The translations under genes and the position numbers were made by a program. Positions 8,136 through 18,344 of a stretch of DNA of 64,000 bases are shown piece after piece. Under the pieces are notes generated by a model that had not been told where the DNA came from, did not search any database, and was given only the letters and a program-made list of their open reading frames with translations. Position 1 is the first letter of the stretch; every line of letters starts with the position of its first letter. Source of the stretch: Lysobacter panacisoli (GTDB lineage Bacteria; Pseudomonadota; Gammaproteobacteria; Xanthomonadales; Xanthomonadaceae); the NCBI RefSeq assembly GCF_009765165.1, contig NZ_VLNU01000001.1, forward strand, positions 1,364,001 through 1,428,000, given 5' to 3'.

Positions 8136-9037
8136 GAACGCTTCCTGATGCGGATACCGCTTACCGGCACGTGCACTTCGTCGACACCGCCGACGCGGAT
8201 CGGCTGGCCGGGCGGCGGTCCCCACGCGTGCGCGTAGATCACTTCCCACGTCGCAGGCAGGCGGCCGTCGCGACGCCACGGCTCGTACGCTTCCGCCGCG
8301 CGTGCGAAACGCGCACGGCCGGTGAGGCTGCGACGGCGATCGACCATCGCATTGGTCGCACCGAGCGTGCGCAGTTCGCGCATCAGCCCGCCGAGATCGT
8401 CGTGCGCGAGTACGAACTCGTCGCGATCGAGCACCGGATTCTTGAAGCCGGCCGCGATCAGCGCATCGCCGAACTGCGCGATCGACGCGAACGGACTCAC
8501 GTGCGGGGCGTTGTCGGCCTCCGCGAACGCGCCGCGCAGTTCGTGCAGCGTGTCCGGGCCAAAGGTCGACACCAGCAGCAGGCCCTCGGGCTTGAGCACG
8601 CGGCGGAAGCCGGCGAACACCGCCGGCAGGTCCTCGATCCACTGCAGGCACAGGTTGGAGTACAGGATGTCGACGCTGCCGTCGCGAATCGGCAGCGCGC
8701 GCGCGTCGGCGCACACCGCGTCCGGACGACGCGCGAACGGCCGCCAGCCGCCGGCGTTGTGGCGTGCCTCGCGCAGCATCGGCAGGGCGAGGTCGAGCTC
8801 GATCACGTGCGCCTTCGGCCAGCGCTTCTGCATGGCGATGGCCGCATGGCCGGGGCCGCTGCCGATATCGACCACCACCTCGGGCGGCGCGCGTTTCAGT
8901 GCGGGATCGTCGAGGTAGTCCAGCTGTTCCATCAGGCGCGAGGCCACTTCGCGCTGCAGCGCGGCGGCATCGTCGTAGCCGTGCGCGGCGCGGGAGAAGG
9001 CGCGGCGGACCTGGCGGTGGTCGAAGGTGTCGGTCAT
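8132..9037 (-). CDS. bioC: Malonyl-[ACP] O-methyltransferase BioC
   Basis: A 301-residue class I SAM methyltransferase. The SAM loop is VVDIGSGPGHAA (about 55-66), the acidic residue after strand 2 is in VIELDLALPML, and the post-motif NLCLQWIEDLP is typical of BioC. BioC methylates malonyl-ACP so that the fatty-acid machinery can build pimeloyl-ACP methyl ester; BioH then removes the methyl group. Both partners are present here (bioH is 91 bases upstream). The C-terminus overlaps the GTG of the downstream permease. Confidence 0.92.
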   Translation of the reverse strand: MTDTFDHRQVRRAFSRAAHGYDDAAALQREVASRLMEQLDYLDDPALKRAPPEVVVDIGSGPGHAAIAMQKRWPKAHVIELDLALPMLREARHNAGGWRPFARRPDAVCADARALPIRDGSVDILYSNLCLQWIEDLPAVFAGFRRVLKPEGLLLVSTFGPDTLHELRGAFAEADNAPHVSPFASIAQFGDALIAAGFKNPVLDRDEFVLAHDDLGGLMRELRTLGATNAMVDRRRSLTGRARFARAAEAYEPWRRDGRLPATWEVIYAHAWGPPPGQPIRVGGVDEVHVPVSGIRIRKRS

Positions 9038-9128
9038 CGGGGGAATGTTGCGGTCTGCCTTCCGTTACCAGAAGGGGGACGGTGTGAGGATGAATCGCAG
9101 GGAATGGATCGCGATGAAGGCGCCGGCA

Positions 9129-9902
9129 TCAGGCCGGCGCGGTCACCGCGCGCATGAAGGCGTCGATCTGCGTCGCCACTTCGTCGGCGGCGCCGAGGAA
9201 CGGCGCATGGCCGGCGCCGGCGATCACCACGCTGCGCGCGTTCGGCGCCATCGCCGCGGCGGCGGGCATCGCGCCGGCGGGAATCAGGCGATCGCGACGC
9301 CCGGAGATCCACAGGCTCGGCACGCGCAGGCGCGGCAGTTCGCCGCGCAGGTCGAGACGATCCAGCAGCACCAGCCCTTCCTGCAGCGCGCGCTCGGACG
9401 GCTCGCCGCGCTCGAAGGCCTGCGCCTTGAGGCTGCGCAGTTCGTCCTGCGCGTAGCTCGAACCCAGCGCCTCCAGTGCGAGGAAGCCTTCCAGCGTGCC
9501 GCGGAAATCACGCCCCAGCGCCTCGCCGAAATCACGGAACAGTTGCGGCGAAACCCCATGCGACCAGCCTTCGTCGGTCACGAAGCGTGGCGAGGACGCG
9601 ACCATCACCACGCCGCGCACTTCCTCCGGGAAATCCAGGGCGCAGCGCAGCGCGAACTGGCCGCCCAGCGACCAGCCCAGCCAGACGGCGTCGGGAATGC
9701 GCGCGACCAGCTCCGGCGCCAGCGCCTCGGGAGACAGCGGCGCGGCGTCCTCGCGTGCATGGCCGTGCCCGGGCAGGTCGACCAGGTGCAGCGTGTAGCG
9801 GTCGGACAGGCGATCCACCAGCGGCGCGAACAGCCCGCCGTGCATGGCCCAGCCGTGGATCAGTGCCAGCGCGGGACCCTGCCCGCGCGTTTCGATGTAC
9901 AT
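9129..9902 (-). CDS. bioH: Pimeloyl-[ACP] methyl ester esterase BioH
   Basis: A 257-residue alpha/beta hydrolase. Near the N-terminus is the oxyanion region LIHGWAMHGG, the nucleophile elbow is GWSLGG (Ser78), and the catalytic His lies in GAGHAPFLG near residue 235, with an Asp in SGRRDRLIP. This arrangement and the biotin context identify BioH, which hydrolyses pimeloyl-ACP methyl ester and ends the BioC detour. The start at 9902 (MYIETRGQG) matches BioH N-termini; a longer reading would extend across the spacer into the ACT gene. The gap to the ACT gene upstream is 55 bases. Confidence 0.93.
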   Translation of the reverse strand: MYIETRGQGPALALIHGWAMHGGLFAPLVDRLSDRYTLHLVDLPGHGHAREDAAPLSPEALAPELVARIPDAVWLGWSLGGQFALRCALDFPEEVRGVVMVASSPRFVTDEGWSHGVSPQLFRDFGEALGRDFRGTLEGFLALEALGSSYAQDELRSLKAQAFERGEPSERALQEGLVLLDRLDLRGELPRLRVPSLWISGRRDRLIPAGAMPAAAAMAPNARSVVIAGAGHAPFLGAADEVATQIDAFMRAVTAPA

Positions 9903-9957
9903 GGGGCGTCGATGGCTCTTGCGTTGCCGTCCGCAGCGGAAGGCAAAGGGGGGAATG

Positions 9958-10358
9958 TCAGGTGCGGCTGCCCTGCGAGAGGGCCGCCAGCACCGCCAGC
10001 GCGTCGTCGCGGCGTGCGGCCGCGACCAGCAGATGATCGTGGTGGAAGCCGGCCAGCACATTGCACGGTATGCCGTGTCGGGCCAGCGCGTCGGCGACGG
10101 CGGCGGTCAGGCCGACCGCGTCCAGCGCCGAATGCACGCCCAGGGTCAGCCAGGCGGCGCGGAAATCGTAAGCCAGCCCGTGCGCGTCGGCGACCTCGCA
10201 CGGGACGACGTAGGTGACGCCCTCGGCCTCGCACACGCTGGCCAGCGCCTCGGCGGCCAGCGCGGCGTCGGTGGCGGGTCGGGACACGAAGGCGTATTCG
10301 CCTTCACGCGCGCTCGCCTCCAGCGTGGCGAGCAGGCGCGCGAGGTCGCGCTGCGCGG

Positions 10359-10362
<4 letters not shown>
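9958..10362 (-). CDS. ACT-domain protein embedded in the biotin operon
   Basis: A 134-residue soluble protein. Its first half includes YAFVSRPA and [15 protein letters not shown], and its second half resembles an ACT_7/CASTOR-type fold ([43 protein letters not shown] pattern, about residues 71-115). ACT domains bind amino acids and related ligands. The ATG overlaps the bioF stop (ATGA), so it is translationally coupled to BioF. No biotin-pathway role is known to me for it. A ligand-sensing or regulatory role linked to L-alanine or S-adenosylmethionine use is speculation. Confidence 0.75.
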
Positions 10363-11585
<1,223 letters not shown>

Positions 11586-11588
11586 GAC

Positions 11589-12647
11589 TCAGGCCGCGCA
11601 GCTCGAGTGGGCGCAGCAGTCGGAAGCTGCGTCGGTGGCGACGATATCGGCGTGCACGGTGGTCCCCTGTTCGACGGCCTGCATCGGTTTCAGGCCAAGT
11701 CGTGCAAACAATGCCATATCGCGTTCGGTGTCGGGATTACCGGTCGTCAGCAATTTCTCGCCGTAGAAGATGGAATTCGCCCCGGCGAGGAAGCAAAGCG
11801 CCTGCAACTCGTCGCTCATCGACTCGCGGCCGGCGGACAGACGGACCATCGAACGCGGCATCAACAGCCGTGCAACTGCGATGGTGCGCACAAATTCGAA
11901 GGGGTCCAGCTCGGCCGTGCCGGCCAGCGGCGTGCCTTCGACCTGCACCAGCCGGTTGATCGGCACCGAATCCGGGTGTGCCGGCAGGTTCGCCAGCGTC
12001 TGCAGCAGGCCGGCGCGCTGGTCGCGGCTCTCGCCCATGCCGACGATGCCGCCGCAGCAGGTCTTCATGCCGGCGTCGCGCACGTGCGACAGCGTGTCCA
12101 GCCGGTCCTGCACCTCGCGGGTGTGGATGATCTGGTTGTAGAACTCCGGGGCGGTGTCGAGGTTGTGGTTGTAGTAGTCCAGCCCGGCCTCGCGCAGCGC
12201 GCGCGCCTGGTCGCCCGAGAGCATGCCCAGGGTCGCGCATGTCTCCAGGCCCAGCGCCTTAACTTCCGAGATCATCGCTGCGACCTTCGGGATGTCGCGG
12301 TCCTTCGGCGAGCGCCACGCCGCGCCCATGCAGAAGCGCGACGCACCGGCGGCCTTGGCCTGGCGGGCCTTCTCCAGCACGTCGTCGGTGCTCATCAGCT
12401 TGGTCGCCTCCACGCCCGTGTGGTAGCGCGCGGCCTGCGGACAGTAGCCGCAATCCTCGGGGCAGCCGCCGGTCTTGATCGACAGCAGCGTGCTGACCTG
12501 GACTTCGGACGGATCGAAGTGGGCGCGGTGGACCTCGCCGGCGCGGTGCAGCAGCACGGGGAAGGGCAGATCGAACAGGGCGCGGACTTCGACGCGCGAC
12601 CAGTCGTGGCGCGACTCGGTGGCGGGGGTCTGGCTGACAGCAGTCAT
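11589..12647 (-). CDS. bioB: Biotin synthase BioB
   Basis: A 352-residue radical-SAM enzyme. The 4Fe-4S motif [12 protein letters not shown] has cysteines at 62, 66 and 69, and downstream [12 protein letters not shown] and RLSAGRESM are typical of BioB. It inserts sulfur into dethiobiotin, the last step of biotin synthesis. The ATG at 12647 gives a normal N-terminus; longer readings cross the putative operator. The C-terminus ends in a short Cys-rich tail, [10 protein letters not shown]. It is the first gene of the minus-strand biotin operon. bioA and bioD are not in this window. Confidence 0.96.
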   Translation of the reverse strand: MTAVSQTPATESRHDWSRVEVRALFDLPFPVLLHRAGEVHRAHFDPSEVQVSTLLSIKTGGCPEDCGYCPQAARYHTGVEATKLMSTDDVLEKARQAKAAGASRFCMGAAWRSPKDRDIPKVAAMISEVKALGLETCATLGMLSGDQARALREAGLDYYNHNLDTAPEFYNQIIHTREVQDRLDTLSHVRDAGMKTCCGGIVGMGESRDQRAGLLQTLANLPAHPDSVPINRLVQVEGTPLAGTAELDPFEFVRTIAVARLLMPRSMVRLSAGRESMSDELQALCFLAGANSIFYGEKLLTTGNPDTERDMALFARLGLKPMQAVEQGTTVHADIVATDAASDCCAHSSCAA

Positions 12648-12678
12648 GGGGGATTTCCGACGTTTGCGGCGGGACAGG

Positions 12679-12713
12679 CCGGGCAGTCTGGAAACCATGC
12701 CCGACCCTGTCAA
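12679..12713 (-). promoter_or_regulatory. bioB: Probable bioB promoter
   Basis: On the minus strand a perfect -35 TTGACA (12713-12708) is followed after 17 bases by CAGACT, a poor -10. The -35 is the inner half of the inverted repeat described as the BirA-like operator, so repressor binding would block it. The start of bioB is about 30-40 bases downstream of the inferred initiation region. Confidence 0.5.
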
Positions 12714-13425
12714 CCAAACACCTACGCATGGAGTTGACAGCAGCCGGGGCCGCTGGCTGACGCGGTTGCTGCCCTGCCATTGCCTGATCTGCGGCGAACG
12801 TGGCGACAACGCCATCGATCTGTGCGCTACCTGCCACCACGGTCTGCCATTCCTGCGCAACGCCTGCCTTCGTTGCGCCCTGCCGCTACCGGCGGCGGCA
12901 ATCGCCTGCGGCGAATGCCTGCGCCGCCCACCCCCGCAGGTCGCGACACGGGCCGCCTTCGTCTACCGCGCGCCGCTGGATCGCCTGCTGCCGCGCGCCA
13001 AGTTCCACGGCGACCTCGCCGGCCTGCGCCTGCTGGGCACGCTGATGGCGACGGCTCTGGCCGATGCGGATCGACCGCAGGCGCTGCTCCCGTTGCCGCT
13101 GCATCGCGCGCGCCTGCGCCGGCGCGGCTACGACCAGGCGCTGGAGCTGGCCCGCGTGCTCGCGCGCGACCTCTCCCTGCCGCTGCGCGACGACCTCCTG
13201 CACCGCGTGCGCCATACCGCGCCGCAGTCGCGGCTCGACGCAGCCGCCCGGCGGCGCAACCTGCGCGGCGCGTTCGCGGTGCGCGCCGCGGTCGAACTGC
13301 CCGCGCACGTCGCCATCGTCGACGACGTCATGACCACCGGCGCGACCCTGCAGGCCGCCGCGACGACACTGCGCCGGGCCGGCGTGGCGCGCGTGGACGC
13401 ATGGGTCTGCGCGCGCGTGCCATGA
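12697..13425 (+). CDS. comF: ComF family phosphoribosyltransferase-like protein
   Basis: A 242-residue protein. It has an N-terminal zinc-ribbon-like cysteine set (C29xxC32, C43xxC46, C57xxC60, C71xxC74) and a C-terminal PRTase domain with the PRPP loop [14 protein letters not shown] near residue 205. ComF proteins are needed for natural DNA uptake in several gammaproteobacteria. The ATG at 12697 is the only in-frame ATG, but the BirA-like operator then falls inside codons 4-15. A later TTG at 12766, just before LLPCHC, is an alternative. The gene is divergent from bioB with 49 bases between starts. Confidence 0.85.
   Translation: MPDPVNQTPTHGVDSSRGRWLTRLLPCHCLICGERGDNAIDLCATCHHGLPFLRNACLRCALPLPAAAIACGECLRRPPPQVATRAAFVYRAPLDRLLPRAKFHGDLAGLRLLGTLMATALADADRPQALLPLPLHRARLRRRGYDQALELARVLARDLSLPLRDDLLHRVRHTAPQSRLDAAARRRNLRGAFAVRAAVELPAHVAIVDDVMTTGATLQAAATTLRRAGVARVDAWVCARVP
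12707..12740. promoter_or_regulatory. BirA-box-like operator of the biotin operon
   Basis: Inverted repeat CTGTCAACC - 16 bases - AGTTGACAG, with 8 perfectly matched outer positions per arm. The E. coli bio operator is TTGTAAACC - about 16 - GGTTTACAA, so size, spacing and arm sequence correspond. It lies 60 bases upstream of the bioB start and covers the -35 of the inferred bioB promoter. The BirA assignment rests on similarity and position. Confidence 0.7.
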
Positions 13426-13431
13426 ACGCGA

Positions 13432-13941
13432 TCAGGGCTGGCGCGGCGGCGGCGCCGGAATGTCTGCGCGCGGACGCGCACCGGAGCCGATCACCGCTTC
13501 GGCGCGGATTTCCATCGGCGCGTCCTTGGAGAACAGCGCCGTGGTACCGACGGCCGTCCACGCCGGATAGTGATCCTTGAAGAATTCCCGATGCACCTTC
13601 AGCACCGGTTCCACGCGACGTCGGAACTCATCGTGGTCCTGCGCGACATGGAAGCTCTGCAGCTCGACCACATCGGCCATCGTCGCGCCGGCCTTTTCCA
13701 GGTGCGCCTGCATCTGCTGGAAGGCCCAGCGGATCTTTTCCTCATCGGTCTTGCCTTCGATGGCGGGGATGCCGGAGACGATCACGCGGTCGCCGACGCG
13801 CAGCACCGGCGTGTAGTGGATGCCGTGGTACGAGCCTTCCCACCCCTTCGGTGCGAAATGTTCTCGGGTGGGCGGCGTGTCCTGGGCATGGACAGCGGCA
13901 GCGGCGCAGAGCAGGACGAGCGACAGGCAGGAACGACGCAT
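13432..13941 (-). CDS. Secreted RidA/YjgF-family protein
   Basis: A 169-residue protein with a Sec signal peptide (MRRSCLSLVLLCAAAAVHAQ, cleavage after VHA). A RidA-like domain follows: RVGDRVIVSGIPAIEGKTDEEKIRWAFQQM, then MADVVELQSFHVAQ and YPAWTAVGTTAL. Cytosolic RidA deaminates reactive enamines and has an Arg in the C-terminal half; export to the periplasm suggests a different substrate. It faces comF tail to tail, 6 bases apart. Confidence 0.8.
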   Translation of the reverse strand: MRRSCLSLVLLCAAAAVHAQDTPPTREHFAPKGWEGSYHGIHYTPVLRVGDRVIVSGIPAIEGKTDEEKIRWAFQQMQAHLEKAGATMADVVELQSFHVAQDHDEFRRRVEPVLKVHREFFKDHYPAWTAVGTTALFSKDAPMEIRAEAVIGSGARPRADIPAPPPRQP

Positions 13942-14102
13942 GGCGGTTCTCCGACGCGGATCAGCGCGCGATTGCAGCACGCCGGGCGTGATCGGACCCG
14001 TGCGGTTGGTCGGGGGTGCTTCCTCCACCTCGCCTTCACGTCGCGGCGACCGGCGCGTCTCCACCCTGCGCTTGCAGCGTTCATCGAGCCAGGGAGGTTG
14101 CC

Positions 14103-14654
14103 GTGCGCACGGGTCTGTTCGCGAGTCTGGGACGAAGCTGGTGGGTGCTGGTCCTCTACGGCGTGGTCGCGGTGCTGTTCGCGCTCATCGCGTTCGTCGC
14201 GCCCGCCCGGACAGCGGTGGCGCTGGCCTGGGCCTTCGGCGTGATGGCACTGGCCGAGGGCATCCTCAGCGCGATCGCGCTGTTCCGCAGCGACATCGCG
14301 GTGTCGAAAGGATGGCTGGCACTGTATGCCTTCGCTTCGATCGCCTTCGGCATCCTCGCCGTGACCAATCCGCTCGCGACGGCAGGCTTCCTGCTGCTGT
14401 TCCTCGCCGCGTGGCTGATCGTCGCCGGCATCTACCGCATCGTGCTGGCGATCCGCATCCGCAAGGAAATCACCGGCGAATGGATGATCGCGCTGAGCGG
14501 CGCGCTGGCGATCGCGCTGGGCGTGCTGTTCGTGATGTCACCGGCCGCGGGCCTGGTGACGGTGGCGCTATGGGTCGGCCTGGGTGCGCTGTTTTACGGC
14601 GTGCTGCAGATCGTCGCCGGCTTCCGCCTGCGCCGGCTGGCGAAGGCGATGTAG
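14103..14654 (+). CDS. HdeD-family membrane protein
   Basis: A 183-residue protein with six hydrophobic segments in three repeated pairs, the layout of HdeD/DUF308 proteins (SLGRSWWVLVLYGVVAVL at the start). I selected the GTG at 14103 because AGGGAGG lies 6 bases upstream. HdeD is linked to acid resistance in E. coli at high cell density; elsewhere the role is unknown. The C-terminus is a short basic tail (RLRRLAKAM). Confidence 0.82.
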   Translation: MRTGLFASLGRSWWVLVLYGVVAVLFALIAFVAPARTAVALAWAFGVMALAEGILSAIALFRSDIAVSKGWLALYAFASIAFGILAVTNPLATAGFLLLFLAAWLIVAGIYRIVLAIRIRKEITGEWMIALSGALAIALGVLFVMSPAAGLVTVALWVGLGALFYGVLQIVAGFRLRRLAKAM

Positions 14655-14673
14655 CCGTCGCGACGAAGCAGGG

Positions 14674-15588
14674 CTACGCGACCGCCACCTGCGGACGCAT
14701 CGCCAGGTCCACGGCGATGCCCGCGAACACCACCAGCCCGACCCAGTGGTTGTGCAGGAATGCGCGGAAGCAGGCCGCGCGGTCGCGTCCGCGCGCAATG
14801 ACGAATTCGTACGCCACCAGCACCGCCGCCACGCCCAGCCCGGCCCAGTAGTACGCGCCCATGTCCGCACGTTGGCCGACCAGCACCAGCGCGACGAAGA
14901 ACAGCGCGTAGAGCACGCCCTGCGCGATGAGGTCCATCTCGCCGAACAGGATCGCGGTGGACTTGCTGCCCATGCGCAGGTCGTCCTCGCGGTCGACCAT
15001 CGCGTACCAGGTGTCGTAGGCGGTGGACCAGACGATGTTGGCCGCGTACAGCAGCCACGCGATCGCCGGAACCTCACCGCGCACCGCCGCGAACGCCATC
15101 GGGATGCCCCAGCCGAAAGCCAGGCCCAGGTAGACCTGCGGCAGATGCGTGTAGCGCTTGAGGTACGGATAGCTGGCCGCCAGCACGACGCCGATGAAGC
15201 TCATCAGTACGGTCAGCCGGTTGAGCGTGAGCACCAGCGCGAAAGCCGCCAGCATCAGCACACCGAACAGGACCAGCGCTTCGCGTCCGCGCACCGCGCC
15301 GGTGGCGAGCGGGCGGCCCTTGGTACGCTCGACGTGCGGATCGAGCCAGCGGTCGGCGTAGTCGTTGATCACGCAGCCGGCCGAGCGCGTCAGCCACACG
15401 CCCGCGGAAAACACGAACAGCGTCCACAGCGGCGGCATGCCCTCCGCGGCCAGCCACAGACCCCACCAGGTCGGCCACAGCAGCAGCAGCCAGCCGATCG
15501 GCCGGTCGCCGCGCGCGAGCTGCCAATACAGGGCCAATCGCGCCTTCCACGGTGCGGCCACGGGGGTTTCGAAACGTTCGTAACTCAT
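14674..15588 (-). CDS. ubiA: 4-hydroxybenzoate polyprenyltransferase UbiA
   Basis: A 304-residue membrane prenyltransferase. The two Asp-rich motifs that bind Mg-diphosphate are NDYADRWLD (75-83) and [13 protein letters not shown]. It attaches the polyprenyl chain to 4-hydroxybenzoate in ubiquinone synthesis, in the inner membrane. The ATG at 15588 gives MSYERFETP; a TTG 45 bases upstream would add 15 residues without clear benefit. It converges with the HdeD gene (19 bases apart). Confidence 0.93.
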   Translation of the reverse strand: MSYERFETPVAAPWKARLALYWQLARGDRPIGWLLLLWPTWWGLWLAAEGMPPLWTLFVFSAGVWLTRSAGCVINDYADRWLDPHVERTKGRPLATGAVRGREALVLFGVLMLAAFALVLTLNRLTVLMSFIGVVLAASYPYLKRYTHLPQVYLGLAFGWGIPMAFAAVRGEVPAIAWLLYAANIVWSTAYDTWYAMVDREDDLRMGSKSTAILFGEMDLIAQGVLYALFFVALVLVGQRADMGAYYWAGLGVAAVLVAYEFVIARGRDRAACFRAFLHNHWVGLVVFAGIAVDLAMRPQVAVA

Positions 15589-15665
15589 GTCGCAAGGAAC
15601 TCGGTCGGCCGGCGCCGCGGGGGGATTCGACAAGGGGCGGCATCACGCCGCCGGGCATTTGCCGC

Positions 15666-15671
15666 TAGAAT
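15666..15671 (+). promoter_or_regulatory. -10 element for tRNA-Arg
   Basis: TAGAAT matches the consensus -10 at five of six positions. It is followed by a GC-rich stretch (GCCAGCCCCGCGCG), as is usual for stringently controlled stable RNA promoters. It lies about 60 bases before the tRNA. No good -35 is visible at 17 bases (TCACGC). Confidence 0.4.
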
Positions 15672-15733
15672 GCCAGCCCCGCGCGATGCGGCGTGATCGC
15701 AAGATCAGGCCGTAACGACGGGATCTCAGCCAG

Positions 15734-15810
15734 GCGCCCGTAGCTCAGCCGGATAGAGTAGTGGCTTCCGAAGCCATTGGTCGGGGGTTCGAATCCCTCC
15801 GGGCGCGCCA
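15734..15810 (+). tRNA. tRNA-Arg (anticodon CCG)
   Basis: A 77-base cloverleaf with an encoded CCA end. The acceptor stem is GCGCCCG pairing with CGGGCGC. The anticodon arm is GTGGC-TTCCGAA-GCCAT with CCG at positions 34-36, reading CGG. The T arm is GGGGG-TTCGAAT-CCCTC, followed by discriminator G and CCA. No integrated element is adjacent. Confidence 0.97.
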
Positions 15811-15921
15811 TTCCCGCACCCCTGGGGCGGGATTGGACCCTTATACTGGCGCGCGATCGTCGTTGGGCGGTCGTTTGTCGATGGCTTCGCGTGCCCCTGC
15901 GGGTGCGCCATAGGTGGGTTT

Positions 15922-16437
15922 GTGCGCAATTACGACCTTGAATTCCTGAAGAAATTCTCGATGGTGATCGGCTTCCTGATGCTGGTCACCGTCGGCCTGA
16001 TCGTCGCGGCGATCTACGTGCACGGCCAGTTGCCGGCCGAGGTCAATCCGACCGCCGCGCGACTCACCCAGGAGCGCATCGCTCCGGTCGGTGCGGTCTA
16101 CGCCGGCAGCACCGGCGCCGCCGCCCAGCAGGCCGCTTCGGCCGCCGCTGCCGCGAAGGCCGCCTCGCAGGTCGCCTACGGCGGCACCACCGACGGCTCG
16201 GTGATCTTCAACAACCTGTGCACCGGCTGCCACACCTCCGGCGCCGGCGGCGCTCCCACGCTGGACAAGGCCCACTGGGCCGACCGCCTGCCCAAGGGCA
16301 CCGAGACCCTGCACAAGCACGCCATCGAAGGCTTCACCGGCACTGCCGGCGTGATGCCCGCGAAGGGCGGCAACCCGGCCCTGACCGATGAGCAGGTCAT
16401 CGCCACGGTCGACTGGATGCTGGCCAACCTGAAGTAA
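15922..16437 (+). CDS. Class I c-type cytochrome (cytochrome c5-like), membrane-anchored
   Basis: A 171-residue protein with GTG as the apparent start. Residues 12-34 form a single N-terminal membrane anchor. An Ala-rich linker follows (about 60-85), then a small c-type haem domain with CTGCH at 100-104 and the axial Met145 in GVMPAKGG. This resembles cytochrome c5/CytC_552-type electron carriers of the respiratory chain on the periplasmic side. It lies 111 bases downstream of the tRNA and ends before a strong hairpin. Confidence 0.88.
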   Translation: MRNYDLEFLKKFSMVIGFLMLVTVGLIVAAIYVHGQLPAEVNPTAARLTQERIAPVGAVYAGSTGAAAQQAASAAAAAKAASQVAYGGTTDGSVIFNNLCTGCHTSGAGGAPTLDKAHWADRLPKGTETLHKHAIEGFTGTAGVMPAKGGNPALTDEQVIATVDWMLANLK

Positions 16438-16459
16438 GGCCCGCAGTCCTGCCGCATCG

Positions 16460-16490
16460 CGACGCCGCCTCCGGGCGGCGTCGTCGTTTC
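16460..16490 (+). terminator. Hairpin terminator after the cytochrome gene
   Basis: A perfect 10-bp stem, CGACGCCGCC with GGCGGCGTCG, closed by a TCCG tetraloop (UNCG class), followed by TCGTTTC. The stem is strong but the T tract is short, so it may be only partly intrinsic. It lies 22 bases after the cytochrome stop. Confidence 0.6.
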
Positions 16491-16585
16491 CGGTCGTTGT
16501 TTCCGGGTTCCGGAACACCGGGCCGTGACAGGCGGATGCCATCGTCGCCCGTGATAATGCGCGCCTTTCCCAAGGCGACCGCGCG

Positions 16586-18277
16586 ATGACCCGTCTTCTG
16601 CGAACCGCATCCCTGCTCGCGCCCTGCCTGCTGCTCGGCTGCGCCTCGCTGCGGCCTGCCGACACCGTGACCTCGATCGGCAACGTGCAGGGTCGCGATG
16701 CGCGCAGCGCGATGGTCGGCAATGCCGTGACCGTCGAAGGCATCGTCACTGCACGCGTCGCCGACGGCTGGTTCGTGCAGGACGCCGGCGACGGCGATCC
16801 CGCCACGTCCGATGCGCTGTTCGTGCGCGATGCCGCATTGTCCGCGCAGGTCGGCGAACGCGTCCGCGTGCATGGCACCGTCGCCGAACTCGACGCCGGT
16901 CGCGGGACGCGCACCTCGCTGGAGCAGCCGCAGGTCCGACGCCTCGGCGACGCGACGCCGACGGCGGTCGGGCTCGACAGCGCACCGGCCGACTGGGAAC
17001 GTCTGGAAAACATGCAGGTGCGCATCGACGCACCGGTGTGGCTCGCGGACAACGGGGATCTCGCCAAACATGCCCGCGTGATGACCAGTCTCGGCGAACG
17101 CGCGTGGCAGCCGAGCGAGCGCGCCACGCCAGGCAGCGGCGAAGCCAAGGCCATCGCCGCCACCAATGCACAGCGCACGCTGTGGCTCGAAGCCTCGGAC
17201 ACAATGCCCTGGCCCGACGCCATCGCGCATGCACGCAGCGGCAGTCGCCTCGACGGCGCGACCGGCGTGGTCGATCCCGACGCCGCGCAACGTCGCCTGT
17301 TGCTGACCGCGCAGCCGACACTGCAGCCCGCCACGCGCCCCACACCGCCGCAGGTCGCCGGCGATCTGCGCATCGCCGCACTCAACCTGGAAAACCTGTT
17401 CAACGGCGACGGTCGCGGTGGTGGATTCCCCACGCTGCGCGGCGCACGCACGCCCGCGGAACTGGCCGCGCAGCTCGCCAAGCACGTCGCCACGATCCGC
17501 GCGCTCGATGCCGACGTGGTCTCGCTGATGGAGATCGAGAACGACGGCTACGGCCCGCAGTCCAGCGTCGCCACGCTGGTCGCGGCGCTCAACGACGGCG
17601 GCGGTCGCTGGCGCTTCGTCGATGCGGGCCAGGGTCCGGGCGACAACGCGATCCGGGTCGGCCTGATCTATCGCGACGATCGCGTGCTCGCGCAGGGCAA
17701 GCCGGCGACGCTGGAACAGGCACCGTTCGGTCCGCACAGCCGCGTACCGCTGGCGCAGGCGTTCGTGCCGATCCGCGACGGACGCAACGACGGTGCGGCC
17801 TTCGTCGTCGTCGCCAACCACTTCAAGTCGAAGGGCTGCACCGGCGCGGAAGGCGCGGACCGCGACCAGCGCGACGGCGCTTCGTGCTGGAACGCCACGC
17901 GCGTGGAATCGGCGCGACTGCTCGACCGCTGGGCGCGGACGCTGCAGCGCGGCGACGCGCGCGTGCTGATCGTCGGCGACCTCAACGCCTACGCGCACGA
18001 AGCGCCGGTGCGGACGCTGGTCGAGGCGGGTTGGCGCGACGCGTTCGTGGCGGCGGGCATCGAAACGCCCTACAGCTATGTCTACGACGGCCAGCTCGGC
18101 CGGCTCGACCACGCCCTGCTCAGCCCGGCCCTGGCGGCGCGCCTGCGCGGTGCGGCCGAATGGCACAGCAACGCCGACGAACCCGAGTCCTCCGGCTATC
18201 GCGCTGGCGGCGAGGGCCCGTGGCGCAGCTCGGACCATGATCCGCTGGTGCTCGGCTTCGACCTGCGCGGGCGCTGA
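16586..18277 (+). CDS. ExeM/NucH-type extracellular endonuclease lipoprotein
   Basis: A 563-residue protein. The signal peptide ends in a lipobox (LLLGC, Cys19). An OB-fold-like N-terminal region (about 35-265) is followed by an endonuclease/exonuclease/phosphatase domain (about 270-560). Catalytic motifs of that domain are visible: LNLENLFN, MEIENDGYG, NHFKSKGC, GDLNAYAHE and a C-terminal SDHDPLVL. ExeM-like nucleases act outside the cell on DNA, in nutrient scavenging or biofilm remodelling. The lipobox suggests that this one stays attached to the envelope. Confidence 0.85.
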   Translation: MTRLLRTASLLAPCLLLGCASLRPADTVTSIGNVQGRDARSAMVGNAVTVEGIVTARVADGWFVQDAGDGDPATSDALFVRDAALSAQVGERVRVHGTVAELDAGRGTRTSLEQPQVRRLGDATPTAVGLDSAPADWERLENMQVRIDAPVWLADNGDLAKHARVMTSLGERAWQPSERATPGSGEAKAIAATNAQRTLWLEASDTMPWPDAIAHARSGSRLDGATGVVDPDAAQRRLLLTAQPTLQPATRPTPPQVAGDLRIAALNLENLFNGDGRGGGFPTLRGARTPAELAAQLAKHVATIRALDADVVSLMEIENDGYGPQSSVATLVAALNDGGGRWRFVDAGQGPGDNAIRVGLIYRDDRVLAQGKPATLEQAPFGPHSRVPLAQAFVPIRDGRNDGAAFVVVANHFKSKGCTGAEGADRDQRDGASCWNATRVESARLLDRWARTLQRGDARVLIVGDLNAYAHEAPVRTLVEAGWRDAFVAAGIETPYSYVYDGQLGRLDHALLSPALAARLRGAAEWHSNADEPESSGYRAGGEGPWRSSDHDPLVLGFDLRGR

Positions 18278-18344
18278 GCGCGGTGAATCCGCAACGAACG
18301 CGCGAATTACCCGGCCTGAATCCGCCGGCCCGTATCATGGCCGC

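Noticed and set aside
12475..12696. Upstream extension of comF
   Set aside because: It runs into the bioB coding region and lacks a ribosome site; the ATG at 12697 or a later TTG is better.
15734..15810. tRNA as attachment site of an integrated element
   Set aside because: No duplicated tRNA 3' end, integrase or change in gene character nearby.
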